Assembly: GCA_964429355.1 (NCBI GenBank)
Contig: CAYSCH010000005.1
Location: 6,971 to 70,970 of the forward strand
Direction: 5' to 3'
Length of the DNA stretch: 64,000 nucleotides
Source: JAAYAY01 sp964429355
GTDB lineage: Bacteria > Planctomycetota > Planctomycetia > Pirellulales > Thermoguttaceae
Shown: piece by piece, positions 8,119 to 17,591 of the stretch
Layout of the letters: every line of letters begins with the position of its first letter
Position numbering within the stretch: position 1 is the first letter of the stretch
Notes under the pieces: generated by a model
Databases searched by the model: none
Told to the model about the DNA's origin: nothing
What the model saw: only the letters and a program-made list of their open reading frames with translations
Position numbers and translations under genes: made by a program

Positions 8119-10389
8119 TCAGGCTTTTTTCTCCGCCTTCTCGGCGAAGTCCTTGAGCGGGAAATCGTCGGGAAGCTCCTTGCCGCGCAATTCGAGCACC
8201 CTGCGATAAACGGCAATCGTCTCGCTGATCTGCTTGGTCACAATCGGGTCGGAGCCCATAAGCAGGCTCGGATGGCGGTCCAGAAGAGCACGCCAGAGCT
8301 TCATGCTCTCCTCGAGTTGACTCTGGGCTTCGGGATACTCGCTGTTGTTGGCGTGCTGGGCGGCCTTTGCCATCAGCTTGGCGGCCTCCGTGACTTCCGG
8401 AGTGTGGGTCATCTGGAGATGGACGAACTGCCCGAGGGCGTACTCCGGCGGGATGGTCTTGCCGGCCTTGGCCAGGGCGGCTGCATATCCTTCCACGGTG
8501 GCCAGGATCTCGTTGCCGATTCCGCGGTCGATCATGAGGGTCAATGCCCGGAACGCTTTCAGGCCTTCAAACCAGGCAGTCACGGCACTCTCGTAACCAC
8601 TAATGGCCTTCTCCGTGTCGCCTTTGGCAAGGGACTCGGCGGCAAACCGGTCGGCCTCTCGAGCCTTGGCCACGCCTCCCGCAGTCTCCTTGGAGGCCAT
8701 CTTCCCGTAGAAGGATGCCAAGGGGAAGTCTTCGGGAAACAGCTCATCCCGTTGCTCGAGGAGGGTTACGTAGCTGTTGACGATTTCTGTCAGGTCATCC
8801 GTCGTGTCCCGATCATCGATCAATCTCTGGCAGTCCTCACGAGCGAGCAACTTGCCCCAGGCCTCGAGCCCGCGGCGGAAGTAATCCTGTGCTTCGGGAA
8901 GGAGCCCGTTGGCGAGGGCTTCTCGGCCGGTAAAGACATACTCGCGAGCGGTGAGAGTTTCCGGCAACTGCTCGTAGCGGGACCTGAATTCCCACTCCTC
9001 GTAGTTCACCGTGCCCCGATAGCTGCCGATGATTCTCTGCTTGTGCTCCAGTTCGCTGGCCTTTTCGACGAGTTTGAAAGCACGCTGGCGCGGCTCACCC
9101 TTCAACTGGCGAGCAAGATCGTCCAGATTGATCCGCATGGCCTCGTGGGCCCGGTAGGCTGCTTCGCCTATCGTTCGCATCGCCTGTTCCACGAGTTGGG
9201 TATCGCGGCTGGTCCGCATGGCTTTTGGCACTTCGAGAGCGGCAGCCTGCTGCTTCGTGACGACGGGTCGCACGAGTTCGATGCTGTCGTTCCGCCAGTC
9301 CGACACGAGTTTGTCGAGTTGCGCGGCAGTCGCCCGCATTTCGAAGGGAGTCTCTCCGGAGCCAACGAGGTATCGCCAACAGTCGCGATCGGATTTCTCC
9401 AGATTATCCCACCGCTCCCGGAGGAGCTTGTCCCGAAGATCCGGCTGCAACGTATCGAATTCCTCGTCGATCAGCCGCAACTCCGCGCCGAGCTCCTCAT
9501 AGTCGTTGAGAACAATCTTGATGATCTCGTCCTGTTCGTCGCGATAGGTGGTGCGAATGGGCATGGCCCCGAATTCTTCGGTCCACTCGCGGTGGGCGAG
9601 CTCCCAGAACTGGCCGGCTTTCTCGCCAAAATAGGTGCCGTCGCTCTCGACGTTCCTGGCGTATTCCATCTGGCACTTGGGACGGCGGGCATAGAAGATG
9701 TTTTCGCCCATCTTGCCTATGCTCTCGCCCTCGCTGACGAGTTTCTCCGCCTTGACATACCAGCTCTTTCCGACCAGCCAGTTGTCGCGTTCTTCATACG
9801 ACGGAGTACGGTACTTGTTGTGGAATTCGTCGTCCGCCTTGAAGAGCTTGCGGAACTGAGCCTTCTCGTCCGCAGTACCGATCTTTTGGGCAATATCCCA
9901 ACCGACCTGGCAATGGAGTACCGGGTTGCGTTCGTTGTACTCGACCCCCTGAATCAGAAACTCGATTCCCTTGATTACCCAGCGGTAACGCTCGCGGTAA
10001 TCATCGAATTCGGCCGACACGTTGTAGGCCATGTTCCACGACTGGAACTTCCACACGGAGATGAAGTGCGGTTCCAGACGGATAATCTGGTTCAGCGTTG
10101 CTGCCAGTCCCGTCCAATCTTTTTTCTTCTGATAGTCGACCGATTTCTGCCAGAGAATCGCCGTCGCCACGCCGCGCATTCCGAACGTACTGAGCTTCAT
10201 GGCTTCGCTCGTCGGATCGATTTCGCCAATCTGGGCCTCGCTGAGACCCTGGGTCTCGCGGAGTTGCGAGAGCTTGCCGCCCGGACGCCCCGTACTGGTT
10301 GGACGGGCGAGGAGGAACAGTGGAATCAGCAAAAGGCCGATTGCCACCACGTAGGCGACCTTGCGGGCAAAGGTCCGTTGGGGGGTCAT
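8119..10389 (-). CDS. Conserved membrane-anchored protein of an ABC transporter operon, function unknown
   Basis: A 756-aa protein with one N-terminal membrane segment (about residues 10-27) and a large, charged, helix-rich body with TPR-like character, for example around ALANGLLPEAQDYFRRGLEAW and KGDTEKAISGYESAV. The body should lie outside the cytoplasmic membrane. I do not recognise a catalytic motif. Its start overlaps the permease stop by 4 nt, so it belongs to the ABC operon and may be an extracytoplasmic partner or assembly factor for the exporter. A long open frame on the opposite strand is a GC-bias shadow. Confidence 0.72.
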   Translation of the reverse strand: MTPQRTFARKVAYVVAIGLLLIPLFLLARPTSTGRPGGKLSQLRETQGLSEAQIGEIDPTSEAMKLSTFGMRGVATAILWQKSVDYQKKKDWTGLAATLNQIIRLEPHFISVWKFQSWNMAYNVSAEFDDYRERYRWVIKGIEFLIQGVEYNERNPVLHCQVGWDIAQKIGTADEKAQFRKLFKADDEFHNKYRTPSYEERDNWLVGKSWYVKAEKLVSEGESIGKMGENIFYARRPKCQMEYARNVESDGTYFGEKAGQFWELAHREWTEEFGAMPIRTTYRDEQDEIIKIVLNDYEELGAELRLIDEEFDTLQPDLRDKLLRERWDNLEKSDRDCWRYLVGSGETPFEMRATAAQLDKLVSDWRNDSIELVRPVVTKQQAAALEVPKAMRTSRDTQLVEQAMRTIGEAAYRAHEAMRINLDDLARQLKGEPRQRAFKLVEKASELEHKQRIIGSYRGTVNYEEWEFRSRYEQLPETLTAREYVFTGREALANGLLPEAQDYFRRGLEAWGKLLAREDCQRLIDDRDTTDDLTEIVNSYVTLLEQRDELFPEDFPLASFYGKMASKETAGGVAKAREADRFAAESLAKGDTEKAISGYESAVTAWFEGLKAFRALTLMIDRGIGNEILATVEGYAAALAKAGKTIPPEYALGQFVHLQMTHTPEVTEAAKLMAKAAQHANNSEYPEAQSQLEESMKLWRALLDRHPSLLMGSDPIVTKQISETIAVYRRVLELRGKELPDDFPLKDFAEKAEKKA

Positions 10390-12293
10390 CGTGCCACCTC
10401 ACGGTTTCTCAGGAACAGGTATCCGATAACAAACAGGGGAATGAAGAAGGCCACGGCCATGAATGTTCGGGTGAGGATGAAATCTCCCGGGATATCGAAA
10501 CCGTTCGCCACGAACGACGCAGACCCAAAATCGTTGAAGGGAGGCATGATCGCGCCCATCACCCTCAGGGCTGGCTGGAGGACCTGGTCCGCCATCTTGA
10601 CTACGTCTGTCCCGAGCCCCGGGCTCAGTTCGGTCATGACGTTGTCCTGGTTGACCAGGCGGCGGAACGATTCGAACGGTCCACCTCCGTATTTTGGCCC
10701 CACTCCCAACTCGATGAGGTGTTCCGTGAAGAAGCCGGCGATCAGGACTCCGATCGTGGCGACCATGGCCACCGCCCCGCTGAGGAAAGTGCTGAACATC
10801 ACCCCGAAGCTCGTCACGACGAGCACCTGAAGCCAGATGCCGTAAAATCCCTTGACGAAATTCAGTACCACGGATGCGTCCCCGGCACGGAGATAGACAT
10901 CGGGCTGGGCCGCCCCGAAATGCTGCCCCGGCTCGAGACACTGGAGCCAGAGTTCAACTCGCCCGTCAGGTGTCACCAGGTCCTTGAACAGGTCGAATTC
11001 GGTCTTTTCGGCCAGAGTGCGATCCAGTTTTTCTTCGGGAGGCGTTACCACGACTCCTTCCGGCGTTTCCACTCGTTGACTGACCATCTGGCGATTCGAG
11101 TACTTCACGCTCTGCTTGGGACTCCAGAGCTTCTGGGTGATAAACTCCTTGGATTCGAAGATCTCGATTTCGACCATCAGGCCCGTATCCGGATTACGCA
11201 GGGAGAGGCCTCCAAGCACTTCCCGCGTGATATCTCCCTTGTGGGTCCGGAAAACGCCGAGCGTCATTTCCAGAGGCAGCCGGTCCTCCGGGAAATCGCT
11301 TTCGCGCAAGCCGGTGAAGGTCCAGACGGCCGCCGCGTCGGTGCCTCCCTGGATGTAGCTCCGATAGAACCACTCGTCGCCTACGTTGATGCCTTCCTTC
11401 TTGTCGATGCCCTGGGTATCGCGAAACCGCAACTTTCCCCGGATGGGCACTCGTGCCACCAGGACACCTTCCGGCGGTCCAACTCGATAACGGGCCGAGT
11501 CGCCCTTGCCTTCGATGGAAACGGTGTGCGTATGGCCATTTTCCAGTCGCGTCCGCGTTGCCCCGGAGGGGTCGACGTAAACTTCGTGCCGATGGCCGTG
11601 CGCCTTGCTGGTCAATCCCACCAGCGGGACTTCCGCCTGGTCGTCGCTGGACTCTCCCTTGACGGGCTGCAGGTCCGCCGCCGCAAGCGAATGTTGATGG
11701 TCGAGGCCCTTCACGACGAAGAAGTAGCTCAACACGCCCATCAAACCCAGGAGAACCGTACAGACAAGGGTGAATCCGACGATCCGCCCCAGAATGATCT
11801 CGCTGTGCCGGACGGGCTTGGTGACCACCGTGTGAAGCGTCTTGCTCTTCATGTCGCCAGGGAGGCTGAAGACACTGAGAAACAACGCCAGGAGCAACAC
11901 GAGGTAACTCGTAGTCGTCATCACGAAACTCAGATAGAGACGACCCGGATTCGTGCTGCCGGGATCAAGGAACCAGCCCGCGAGCATGAGGACCACGATG
12001 AAAACCGCCACACCGACCACAACCTTCTTGCGGATCGATTCCTTGACGGCCAGCCATGCCAAAGCCGTGACCCGGCGAGGCGACATGCAGAAAACATCGA
12101 CGAAGGACGCGCCGACAGCCCTGATGACGCTCATGAACCCGCGAATCGGCCCGCGGCGAACGATGGCAAACAGAATCGACAGCCCGATGGCAACGGCCAC
12201 AAGGATCGCGAGCACCAGCAGCCAGTCAGCGGCCGCCGGCCCGATCCACTGGTAAAACGCGGGAATTTCCTTCTCAAGCACCATCGGCGACAC
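10386..12293 (-). CDS. ABC transporter permease with large extracytoplasmic insert
   Basis: A 635-aa ABC-2-like membrane subunit. Membrane segments are visible near residues 25-45, 90-110, 125-145 and 170-195, and again in the C-terminal third from about 480 (VLVVTSFGVMFSTFLSGAV, then a final pair ending VIGYLFLRN). Between them lies a soluble insert of roughly 280 residues that includes a His-rich stretch (HGHRHE and NGHTHT), which could bind metal. The phrase DMKSKTLHTVVTKPVRHSEIILGR matches NosY-type permeases. It overlaps the ATPase gene by 20 nt and the next gene by 4 nt. Cargo unknown. Confidence 0.82.
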   Translation of the reverse strand: MSPMVLEKEIPAFYQWIGPAAADWLLVLAILVAVAIGLSILFAIVRRGPIRGFMSVIRAVGASFVDVFCMSPRRVTALAWLAVKESIRKKVVVGVAVFIVVLMLAGWFLDPGSTNPGRLYLSFVMTTTSYLVLLLALFLSVFSLPGDMKSKTLHTVVTKPVRHSEIILGRIVGFTLVCTVLLGLMGVLSYFFVVKGLDHQHSLAAADLQPVKGESSDDQAEVPLVGLTSKAHGHRHEVYVDPSGATRTRLENGHTHTVSIEGKGDSARYRVGPPEGVLVARVPIRGKLRFRDTQGIDKKEGINVGDEWFYRSYIQGGTDAAAVWTFTGLRESDFPEDRLPLEMTLGVFRTHKGDITREVLGGLSLRNPDTGLMVEIEIFESKEFITQKLWSPKQSVKYSNRQMVSQRVETPEGVVVTPPEEKLDRTLAEKTEFDLFKDLVTPDGRVELWLQCLEPGQHFGAAQPDVYLRAGDASVVLNFVKGFYGIWLQVLVVTSFGVMFSTFLSGAVAMVATIGVLIAGFFTEHLIELGVGPKYGGGPFESFRRLVNQDNVMTELSPGLGTDVVKMADQVLQPALRVMGAIMPPFNDFGSASFVANGFDIPGDFILTRTFMAVAFFIPLFVIGYLFLRNREVAR

Positions 12294-13176
12294 CCTCCGC
12301 GCTGCGAACCCGACGGCCAGGATGGGCTTCGCTCTCGGCGATGATGTTCAGGAACAGTTCTTCGAGCGTGGAAGTCGGATGGCCCATGCCAATCACTTTC
12401 CCCTGGTACTTCTCGATAACCTGCTGGATTTCCGCCTCCGCCTCCTTACTGAGCCCGGAGGCGCGGATTTCGGTCACATCCTGCATTTCGAGCAGGCTGT
12501 CTACTCGGCCCAGTTCCTGCAGCTCGCCCTGGTAAAGAATGCCGATCCGGTCGCAAACGTCCTGAACGTCGGCCAAGAGGTGGCTACACATAATGACCGT
12601 CTTCCCCTCTTCTTTGAGATGGAGGATCAGGTCTTTCATATTTCGCGTCCCAATCGGGTCGAGGCCGCTCGTCGGCTCGTCGAGCAGGACGAGGTCCGGG
12701 TCGTTGATCAGAGCCTGCGCCAATCCGATACGGCGGGTCATGCCTTTGGAGTATTCCTTGAGCTGCCGTCGCTTCGCCATGTCGAGGCCCACCAGATTGA
12801 TCAGTTGAGCCACACGCTGCCGCCGGACCTTGGCCGACATGTTGAACAGGCGACCATAGAAGTCGAGCGTCTCTTCCGCATTCAGGAACCGGTAGAGATA
12901 CGATTCTTCCGGAAGATATCCGATCCGCTCGTTCTTGGAGACGTCCGTTGCGTCACGTCCAAACAGCAACGCCTTCCCGGTGGTTGGAAAGAGAAGACCC
13001 AGAAGGAGCTTCATCGTCGTAGTCTTCCCGGAACCGTTCGGTCCGAGGAGCCCGAAGATCTCTCCCCGATGAATTTCCAGGTCCAGAGCCTTGAGAGCCT
13101 GAACCTTCTGACGACCCCAGAAGTCCCGGTAAACCTTGGTCAGGTTTCGGGTTTCGATAATGACATCGGATTGCAT
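12274..13176 (-). CDS. ABC transporter ATP-binding protein
   Basis: A 300-aa ATPase of the ABC-2/NatA-CcmA type. Walker A is GPNGSGKT (45-52). The Q-loop region reads IGYLPEESYLY, the signature is YSKGMTRRIGLAQAL, and Walker B is LVLLDEPTSGLDP followed by a switch histidine in CSHLL. A C-terminal extension of about 80 residues after the core is typical of drug- or copper-type exporters. It is the first gene of a three-gene operon and overlaps the permease by 20 nt, which implies coupled synthesis of the complex at the inner membrane. Confidence 0.93.
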   Translation of the reverse strand: MQSDVIIETRNLTKVYRDFWGRQKVQALKALDLEIHRGEIFGLLGPNGSGKTTTMKLLLGLLFPTTGKALLFGRDATDVSKNERIGYLPEESYLYRFLNAEETLDFYGRLFNMSAKVRRQRVAQLINLVGLDMAKRRQLKEYSKGMTRRIGLAQALINDPDLVLLDEPTSGLDPIGTRNMKDLILHLKEEGKTVIMCSHLLADVQDVCDRIGILYQGELQELGRVDSLLEMQDVTEIRASGLSKEAEAEIQQVIEKYQGKVIGMGHPTSTLEELFLNIIAESEAHPGRRVRSAEGVADGA

Positions 13177-13503
13177 TCGTAGCCTCGATTATCGCGCGAC
13201 AGATATGGAGACGTGACGTTCTACGTCGCTTCGGACCAAGGGGTTCGGTCCGCTGGAAGAGATGCTGGCCTTTTCCTTCCCATCAACTCACGGCTGCAAA
13301 GCCGGATGGTGATTCTGGATCCCCCCATTTTGGCGGATGCCTGAGATTTACCTCGGTTGCCCCCAAGCTCCGAGTCCATCCGGGTCGACTTGCTGTCGCA
13401 AGCCGCTCGCCAAGGTGCAAGAAGCTCCCAGTATAAATCAGGCAGGACCGACCTTCAAGAATGATCTCCCCTCAAACGTGTGGATCGCCAATTGACGGCC
13501 AGA
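13177..13503. other. Intergenic region, no gene seen
   Basis: 327 bp upstream of the ABC operon and downstream of the HEAT protein gene, all on the minus strand. It should contain the ABC operon promoter. I see only short dyads (for example around 13230-13252) and no RNA gene. Confidence 0.4.
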
Positions 13504-14193
13504 TCACTTTCGGGTCCGAAGGGCCTCGATGGCCGAGAAACGAACTGCGGCATCACTATCTCGGCGGGCAGCGTTCGCCAAGGGTTCGGCCGTCTCCGGC
13601 GTGCCGATCTGCCCAAGGCTGCCCACGGCCGCATAGCGGACGTGGGCGTTCATATCGTTGAGCACGGCGGCCAGCGGCTCCACCGCCCTGGCGTCCCCAA
13701 GCTGGCCCAATGACCAGGCGGCCGCAGCTCGAACGCTCCAGTCCCCGTCGCGGTTCCCGAGAAGATCGATCAGCGGCGTAACGGCCTTCTTATCTCCCGC
13801 GGTCCCCAAGGCCTCTGCAGCCGACCGTCGAACCTGCCAGTTCGGATCCGACAGGCGATCGATCAGATACGGAACAGCGGGCCCCGCCTCCGCAGCCAAT
13901 AGCTTGAGGCGAGAAGCCGCAAATGCCCGATCGGCCGCAGCTTCCGCGTAAAGACTCTCGACCATCGGAATCAGGTTTTCGGGTATCTCCGCCGAAATCT
14001 CCGGCTTCCGGACGAGTCGATCGGCGGCATCCCCGACGCTCCGGTCCGATTTCCCACATCCGGTAAGGAAGATCGTCGTTCCGAGAAGAACGCCGAGCAG
14101 TCCTGCAGTCCTGGAAACGGCCGTGGTCAAGATGGGGGTCTCAATTGGCAGCTTGAGCGGGAAAGAATCCAACCCGAGTCTCCATGGTATCAA
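13504..14193 (-). CDS. HEAT-repeat lipoprotein
   Basis: A 229-aa protein with a lipobox (LTGC, Cys46 of the longest frame) after a hydrophobic stretch, so it is likely an exported lipoprotein. From about residue 95 come HEAT/PBS-lyase-type repeats: DPNWQVRRSAAEALG, DGDWSVRAAAAWSLGQLG, NAHVRYAAVGSLGQIG and DAAVRFSAIEAL, each about 30 residues. Such repeats form protein-binding solenoids. The annotated Met leaves an unusually long n-region; an alternative start (TTG about 22 codons later) would give a more normal signal peptide. Divergent from the DUF1080 gene. Confidence 0.8.
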   Translation of the reverse strand: MIPWRLGLDSFPLKLPIETPILTTAVSRTAGLLGVLLGTTIFLTGCGKSDRSVGDAADRLVRKPEISAEIPENLIPMVESLYAEAAADRAFAASRLKLLAAEAGPAVPYLIDRLSDPNWQVRRSAAEALGTAGDKKAVTPLIDLLGNRDGDWSVRAAAAWSLGQLGDARAVEPLAAVLNDMNAHVRYAAVGSLGQIGTPETAEPLANAARRDSDAAVRFSAIEALRTRK

Positions 14194-14393
14194 GGAACGT
14201 CCCCGTCCAATAGGCTGGAAGGTCCTGTTCCCCCGTTGGACGTTGGATCGGCAGAAGATTGACTGGGGCTGTCGGGCCCAGTAGCCTCAGGGAGACCGGC
14301 AGATTGCGGGATCCTGCAGGCGGGGAAGCCAACCTACGGCCGGTTTGTCAGCGGCTCCCAGAACTGTGGCTCACAACTTTGGAGACAACGGGG

Positions 14394-15197
14394 ATGAAGA
14401 ATCGGCACGGGAAAGCTTCGCTATTTCGGTTCCTCCTCTTTCTCGTCGGCGCCGGTGGCCTTGTCTGTGCAACTGCGTGGTCGGCGGAAGAGAAACCGGG
14501 CTACGACGACACACCCCTTCTTCCCGAGAGCCAGTGGCGAGTGCACGACCGGAAACGGCCTCAGCCACCGACCGTGGAACCCGGTCTGGAACCGGGGGCA
14601 CCCCCCGCGAACGCGATTGTGCTTTTCGACGGTAATGACCTGTCGCAATGGGAAGGGCTTGCTGCCGACGCGATCGAAGACGGCGCAATCAACGTGGTCA
14701 AGACCAAGGGCCTGACAACGAAGAGGCAATTCGGCGATTGCCAACTCCATATTGAGTGGGCCACCCCGGCGCAAGCCGATGGAACCTCGATGAATTGGGG
14801 CAACAGCGGCGTTTTCTTCCAGGGCCTCTACGAACTGCAGATCATCGAGTCAAAGGCCTGCCACATCTACGCCGACGGAATCGCCGGCGCCATCTACGGC
14901 CAGTTCCCGCCCCTGGTCAATGCGTCGCGTGGGCCGGGGGAGTGGCAGAGCTTCGACGCCGTGTTTCTCGCCCCGAAGTTTGACGGCGAAAAGCTGGTCG
15001 AACCGGCCCGGATGACCGTTTTCTGGAACGGCGTGCTGGTCCAGTATCACCAGAAGATCTTTGGGGAAACCCAGCACAAGACGTTTCCCGAGTACAAATC
15101 CAAGCCGTCCACCGGTCCGCTTGTCATCCAGCAACACAATTCCGCGGTCCGCGTGCGCAACATCTGGATTCGTCCCTTGGAACTGACCGAAGACTGA
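14394..15197 (+). CDS. Secreted DUF1080 (3-keto-disaccharide hydrolase-like) protein
   Basis: A 267-aa exported protein. The ATG at 14394 is chosen because it directly precedes a signal peptide (FRFLLFLVGAGGLVCATAWSA) and has GGAG upstream; an open frame runs 45 codons further back without such signals. The DUF1080 concanavalin-like fold shows as IVLFDGNDLSQWEG, FGDCQLHIEWATP, NWGNSGVFFQGLYELQIIES, YGQFPPLVNASR and WNGVLVQ. Members of this family have been linked to glycoside 3-oxidation pathways, and planctomycetes carry many paralogues. Confidence 0.87.
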   Translation: MKNRHGKASLFRFLLFLVGAGGLVCATAWSAEEKPGYDDTPLLPESQWRVHDRKRPQPPTVEPGLEPGAPPANAIVLFDGNDLSQWEGLAADAIEDGAINVVKTKGLTTKRQFGDCQLHIEWATPAQADGTSMNWGNSGVFFQGLYELQIIESKACHIYADGIAGAIYGQFPPLVNASRGPGEWQSFDAVFLAPKFDGEKLVEPARMTVFWNGVLVQYHQKIFGETQHKTFPEYKSKPSTGPLVIQQHNSAVRVRNIWIRPLELTED

Positions 15198-15274
15198 CCG
15201 GCTGCCCGGCAAACGACAACCCAAACCTGGGAGTTCACTGACACCGGAATGGCAAATAGGTGAGCCCGAGTCTT

Positions 15275-15835
15275 CTATTCCTTCTGTTTCTTGCCATAGA
15301 CCACCGTATGACTCCATCGCACGACTGGCCGTTCAGGCAATGTCTCGAACCCGGTTCGTTCCGCCTTCTCGGTCATAGCCACGATGTCGCCGGGCGTGAC
15401 GTGGCCGCGGGGCTCGACGACCAGGAACTTCCCGCCGGGCACGAGGCAGGCGTGTACTTCGGCGAGCAGTTTTCCCAGGTCGGGCACCTCATGGGCCGAC
15501 CAGAAGGCCAGGGCAAACTGGACCGCTCGATCCAGGGCGAGAGAATCCTTCTGACACCGATGGGTTTCAATCCGCTCGGCCTGCCCGGCCCGTCGCGCCC
15601 GCTTTTCGACCGTGCGGAGCATCTGCGGCTGGAGATCGGCGGCGATGACGGTGCCGCGGCCGGCCAGAAGCCTTGCCATGGCGATCGACGTGAACCCCAT
15701 ACCGCAGCCGAAATCGAGCACCGTCATACCGGGTGATACGAAAGGCGCAAGAAACCTCTCCGACTTGTGCAACAATCGCCGGAGGGGATTGTCGATGAAG
15801 TAGCCGCCCCACCAGGGGCATACGTGTCCGGCCAT
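15275..15835 (-). CDS. Class I SAM-dependent methyltransferase
   Basis: A 186-aa cytoplasmic methyltransferase. The SAM-binding motif I is VLDFGCGMGFTS near residues 39-50; motif II follows as VIAADLQPQML, motif III-like text as ALAFWSAHEVPD, and a post-motif beta strand as LVPGGKFLVVEPRG. The UbiE-like wording suggests a small-molecule substrate, which cannot be specified. The start has GGAG 7 nt upstream. Convergent with the DUF1080 gene. Confidence 0.85.
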   Translation of the reverse strand: MAGHVCPWWGGYFIDNPLRRLLHKSERFLAPFVSPGMTVLDFGCGMGFTSIAMARLLAGRGTVIAADLQPQMLRTVEKRARRAGQAERIETHRCQKDSLALDRAVQFALAFWSAHEVPDLGKLLAEVHACLVPGGKFLVVEPRGHVTPGDIVAMTEKAERTGFETLPERPVVRWSHTVVYGKKQKE

Positions 15836-15906
15836 GAGTCTGCTCCAGTCGGCAGTTCCTGTCTGCGCACGAACTGGGCGAAGACTGACCGCCGAACGCC
15901 CGTCTG

Positions 15907-17505
15907 TTACCCGACGATATCCTCACGAGTTAACACCCCATCAACCTGCCGCAGAATCCCCCGGCTATTGTGGTTCTGCAGTTCCGGCGGCAGTTGTTCC
16001 TGCGGCCAGTCCTGATAGCATATCGGACGGGTGAAACGCAGGATGGCGGCGGTTCCCACGGACGTGGACCGGGAATCGGTCGTGGCCGGGTATGGACCGC
16101 CGTGGTGCATGGCGGCACAGACCTCCACGCCGGTCGGGAATCCACCGAACAGGAGCCGTCCGGCTTTGGCTTCCATGATGCCGCGGAGGGAATCGAGAAG
16201 CCCGCGATCGGCCTGGCCCGCGTGGAAAGTTGCCGTGAGTTGGCCTGCAAGCCCGCAGGCCAGTTCCAGCATCTGATCGGCGGTCTCGCAGCGGACAACG
16301 AGCGTCGAGGGGCCGAAGATCTCTTCCGCCATCTCGGAATCGCGCATAAAAGCGTCGGCGTCGGTCACGAAGAGGGTTGCGGCCGTCTGGGTCTTGTCGA
16401 GGTCGGGTTCCGGCGAGGAATGGGCGACCAGTTCGACCGCCGGCTTGGTGGAAAGGTCTTCGATTCCTCTCTCGTAGGCCTCCAGGATACCGCGGTGGAG
16501 CATGGTGCACGGACCGCCAGCGGCAAAGCACGCGCTGAGTTTGGCGAGGAATCGATCGAAACCTTCGCCAGCTAGGGCGATGACCAGTCCGGGATTGGTG
16601 CAGAACTGTCCGGAACCAAGAACGACGGATGCGTGCAATCCCGTGGCGATGTTTTCAGCCCCTTCGGCAAGGGCGTCGGGCAGGAGGAACACGGGGTTGA
16701 CGGAGCCCATTTCAGCATAAACGGGGATCGGCACCTCGCGTGCAGCCGCCGTATGGAACAGGGCCCGGCCGCCGGCCAGCGATCCCGTGAAGGCCACTGC
16801 CTGGATGCCCGGATGTCGAACGAGGATCTGCCCCACTTCGTTCTGTACGCCGTGAACCAGGGAGAACCAGTCGTCGGGATAGCCCGTCTTGGCCAGGGCC
16901 TTCTGAATGGCCACCGCCGCCATCTCGCAGGTTCCGGGATGGGCCGGATGAGCCTTGACAACGACGGGGTTCCCGGCCGCCAGGGCGGAAGCGGTATCGC
17001 CCCCGGCCACCGAAAAAGCCAGCGGGAAATTGCTGGCCCCGAATACGGCCACCGGCCCGATGGGGAACAGCATGCGGCGCAGGTCGGGTTTGGCGACCGG
17101 TCGCCGTTGGGGATCGGCCCGATCGATGCGGGCGTCGACCCACGATCCTTCGCGAACGACCCCCGCAAAAATGCGCAACTGATCGACCGTTCGCGCCCGC
17201 TCCATTTTCAGTCGAGTCCGGGGCAAACCGGTTTCGGCCTCGGCTCGGTCCAGCAACGGCTGGCCGAGCGCGTCGACTTCGTCGGCAATGTTCTCGAGCA
17301 ACCCGGCGGTCGTGTCGGCAGGCCGTGCATCGCGTTCCTGGAAGGCGAACGCGGCCATCTCCACGGCCCGATTGATTTCGTCGGCTCGGGCTTCGTGGAA
17401 CCGCGTTTCGAGCGGCTGGCACGTTGCCGGATTCCGGGCCTGAAACGTATCTTCTCCCTCAGCCGAGAGTGTTCCGCCGATGAAGTTCTTCCCGTGAAGT
17501 TGCAT
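15907..17505 (-). CDS. Alpha-ketoglutaric semialdehyde dehydrogenase (aldehyde dehydrogenase family)
   Basis: A 532-aa ALDH-superfamily enzyme most like 2,5-dioxovalerate dehydrogenase, which oxidises alpha-ketoglutarate semialdehyde to 2-oxoglutarate. The ALDH active-site residues are visible: N159 in GASNFP, K184 in VVVKAHPAHPGT, E265 in YAEMGSVNP and nucleophile C302 in GQFCTNPG. FTGSLAGG is the NAD-binding turn. YAEMGSVNP and the VVKAHPAHP wording are characteristic of the KGSADH subgroup. GGAGG precedes the start. It lies 86 nt after an FAH-family gene on the same strand, which together fit the last two steps of pentose oxidation. Confidence 0.86.
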   Translation of the reverse strand: MQLHGKNFIGGTLSAEGEDTFQARNPATCQPLETRFHEARADEINRAVEMAAFAFQERDARPADTTAGLLENIADEVDALGQPLLDRAEAETGLPRTRLKMERARTVDQLRIFAGVVREGSWVDARIDRADPQRRPVAKPDLRRMLFPIGPVAVFGASNFPLAFSVAGGDTASALAAGNPVVVKAHPAHPGTCEMAAVAIQKALAKTGYPDDWFSLVHGVQNEVGQILVRHPGIQAVAFTGSLAGGRALFHTAAAREVPIPVYAEMGSVNPVFLLPDALAEGAENIATGLHASVVLGSGQFCTNPGLVIALAGEGFDRFLAKLSACFAAGGPCTMLHRGILEAYERGIEDLSTKPAVELVAHSSPEPDLDKTQTAATLFVTDADAFMRDSEMAEEIFGPSTLVVRCETADQMLELACGLAGQLTATFHAGQADRGLLDSLRGIMEAKAGRLLFGGFPTGVEVCAAMHHGGPYPATTDSRSTSVGTAAILRFTRPICYQDWPQEQLPPELQNHNSRGILRQVDGVLTREDIVG

Positions 17506-17591
17506 GACGAGGCCTCCTGGATGAGTGACAGTTTGTGGTTTTCAGTTTCGCCGTGCGATCGCGAACTGGACTTGGCTTGTGTCAAGATACC

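Noticed and set aside
7975..12344. Very long plus-strand open frames (951 and 681 codons) opposite the ABC operon
   Set aside because: They are antisense to genes with clear domains, have Arg/Leu/Gly-rich shadow composition and no motif; typical of GC-rich coding DNA.
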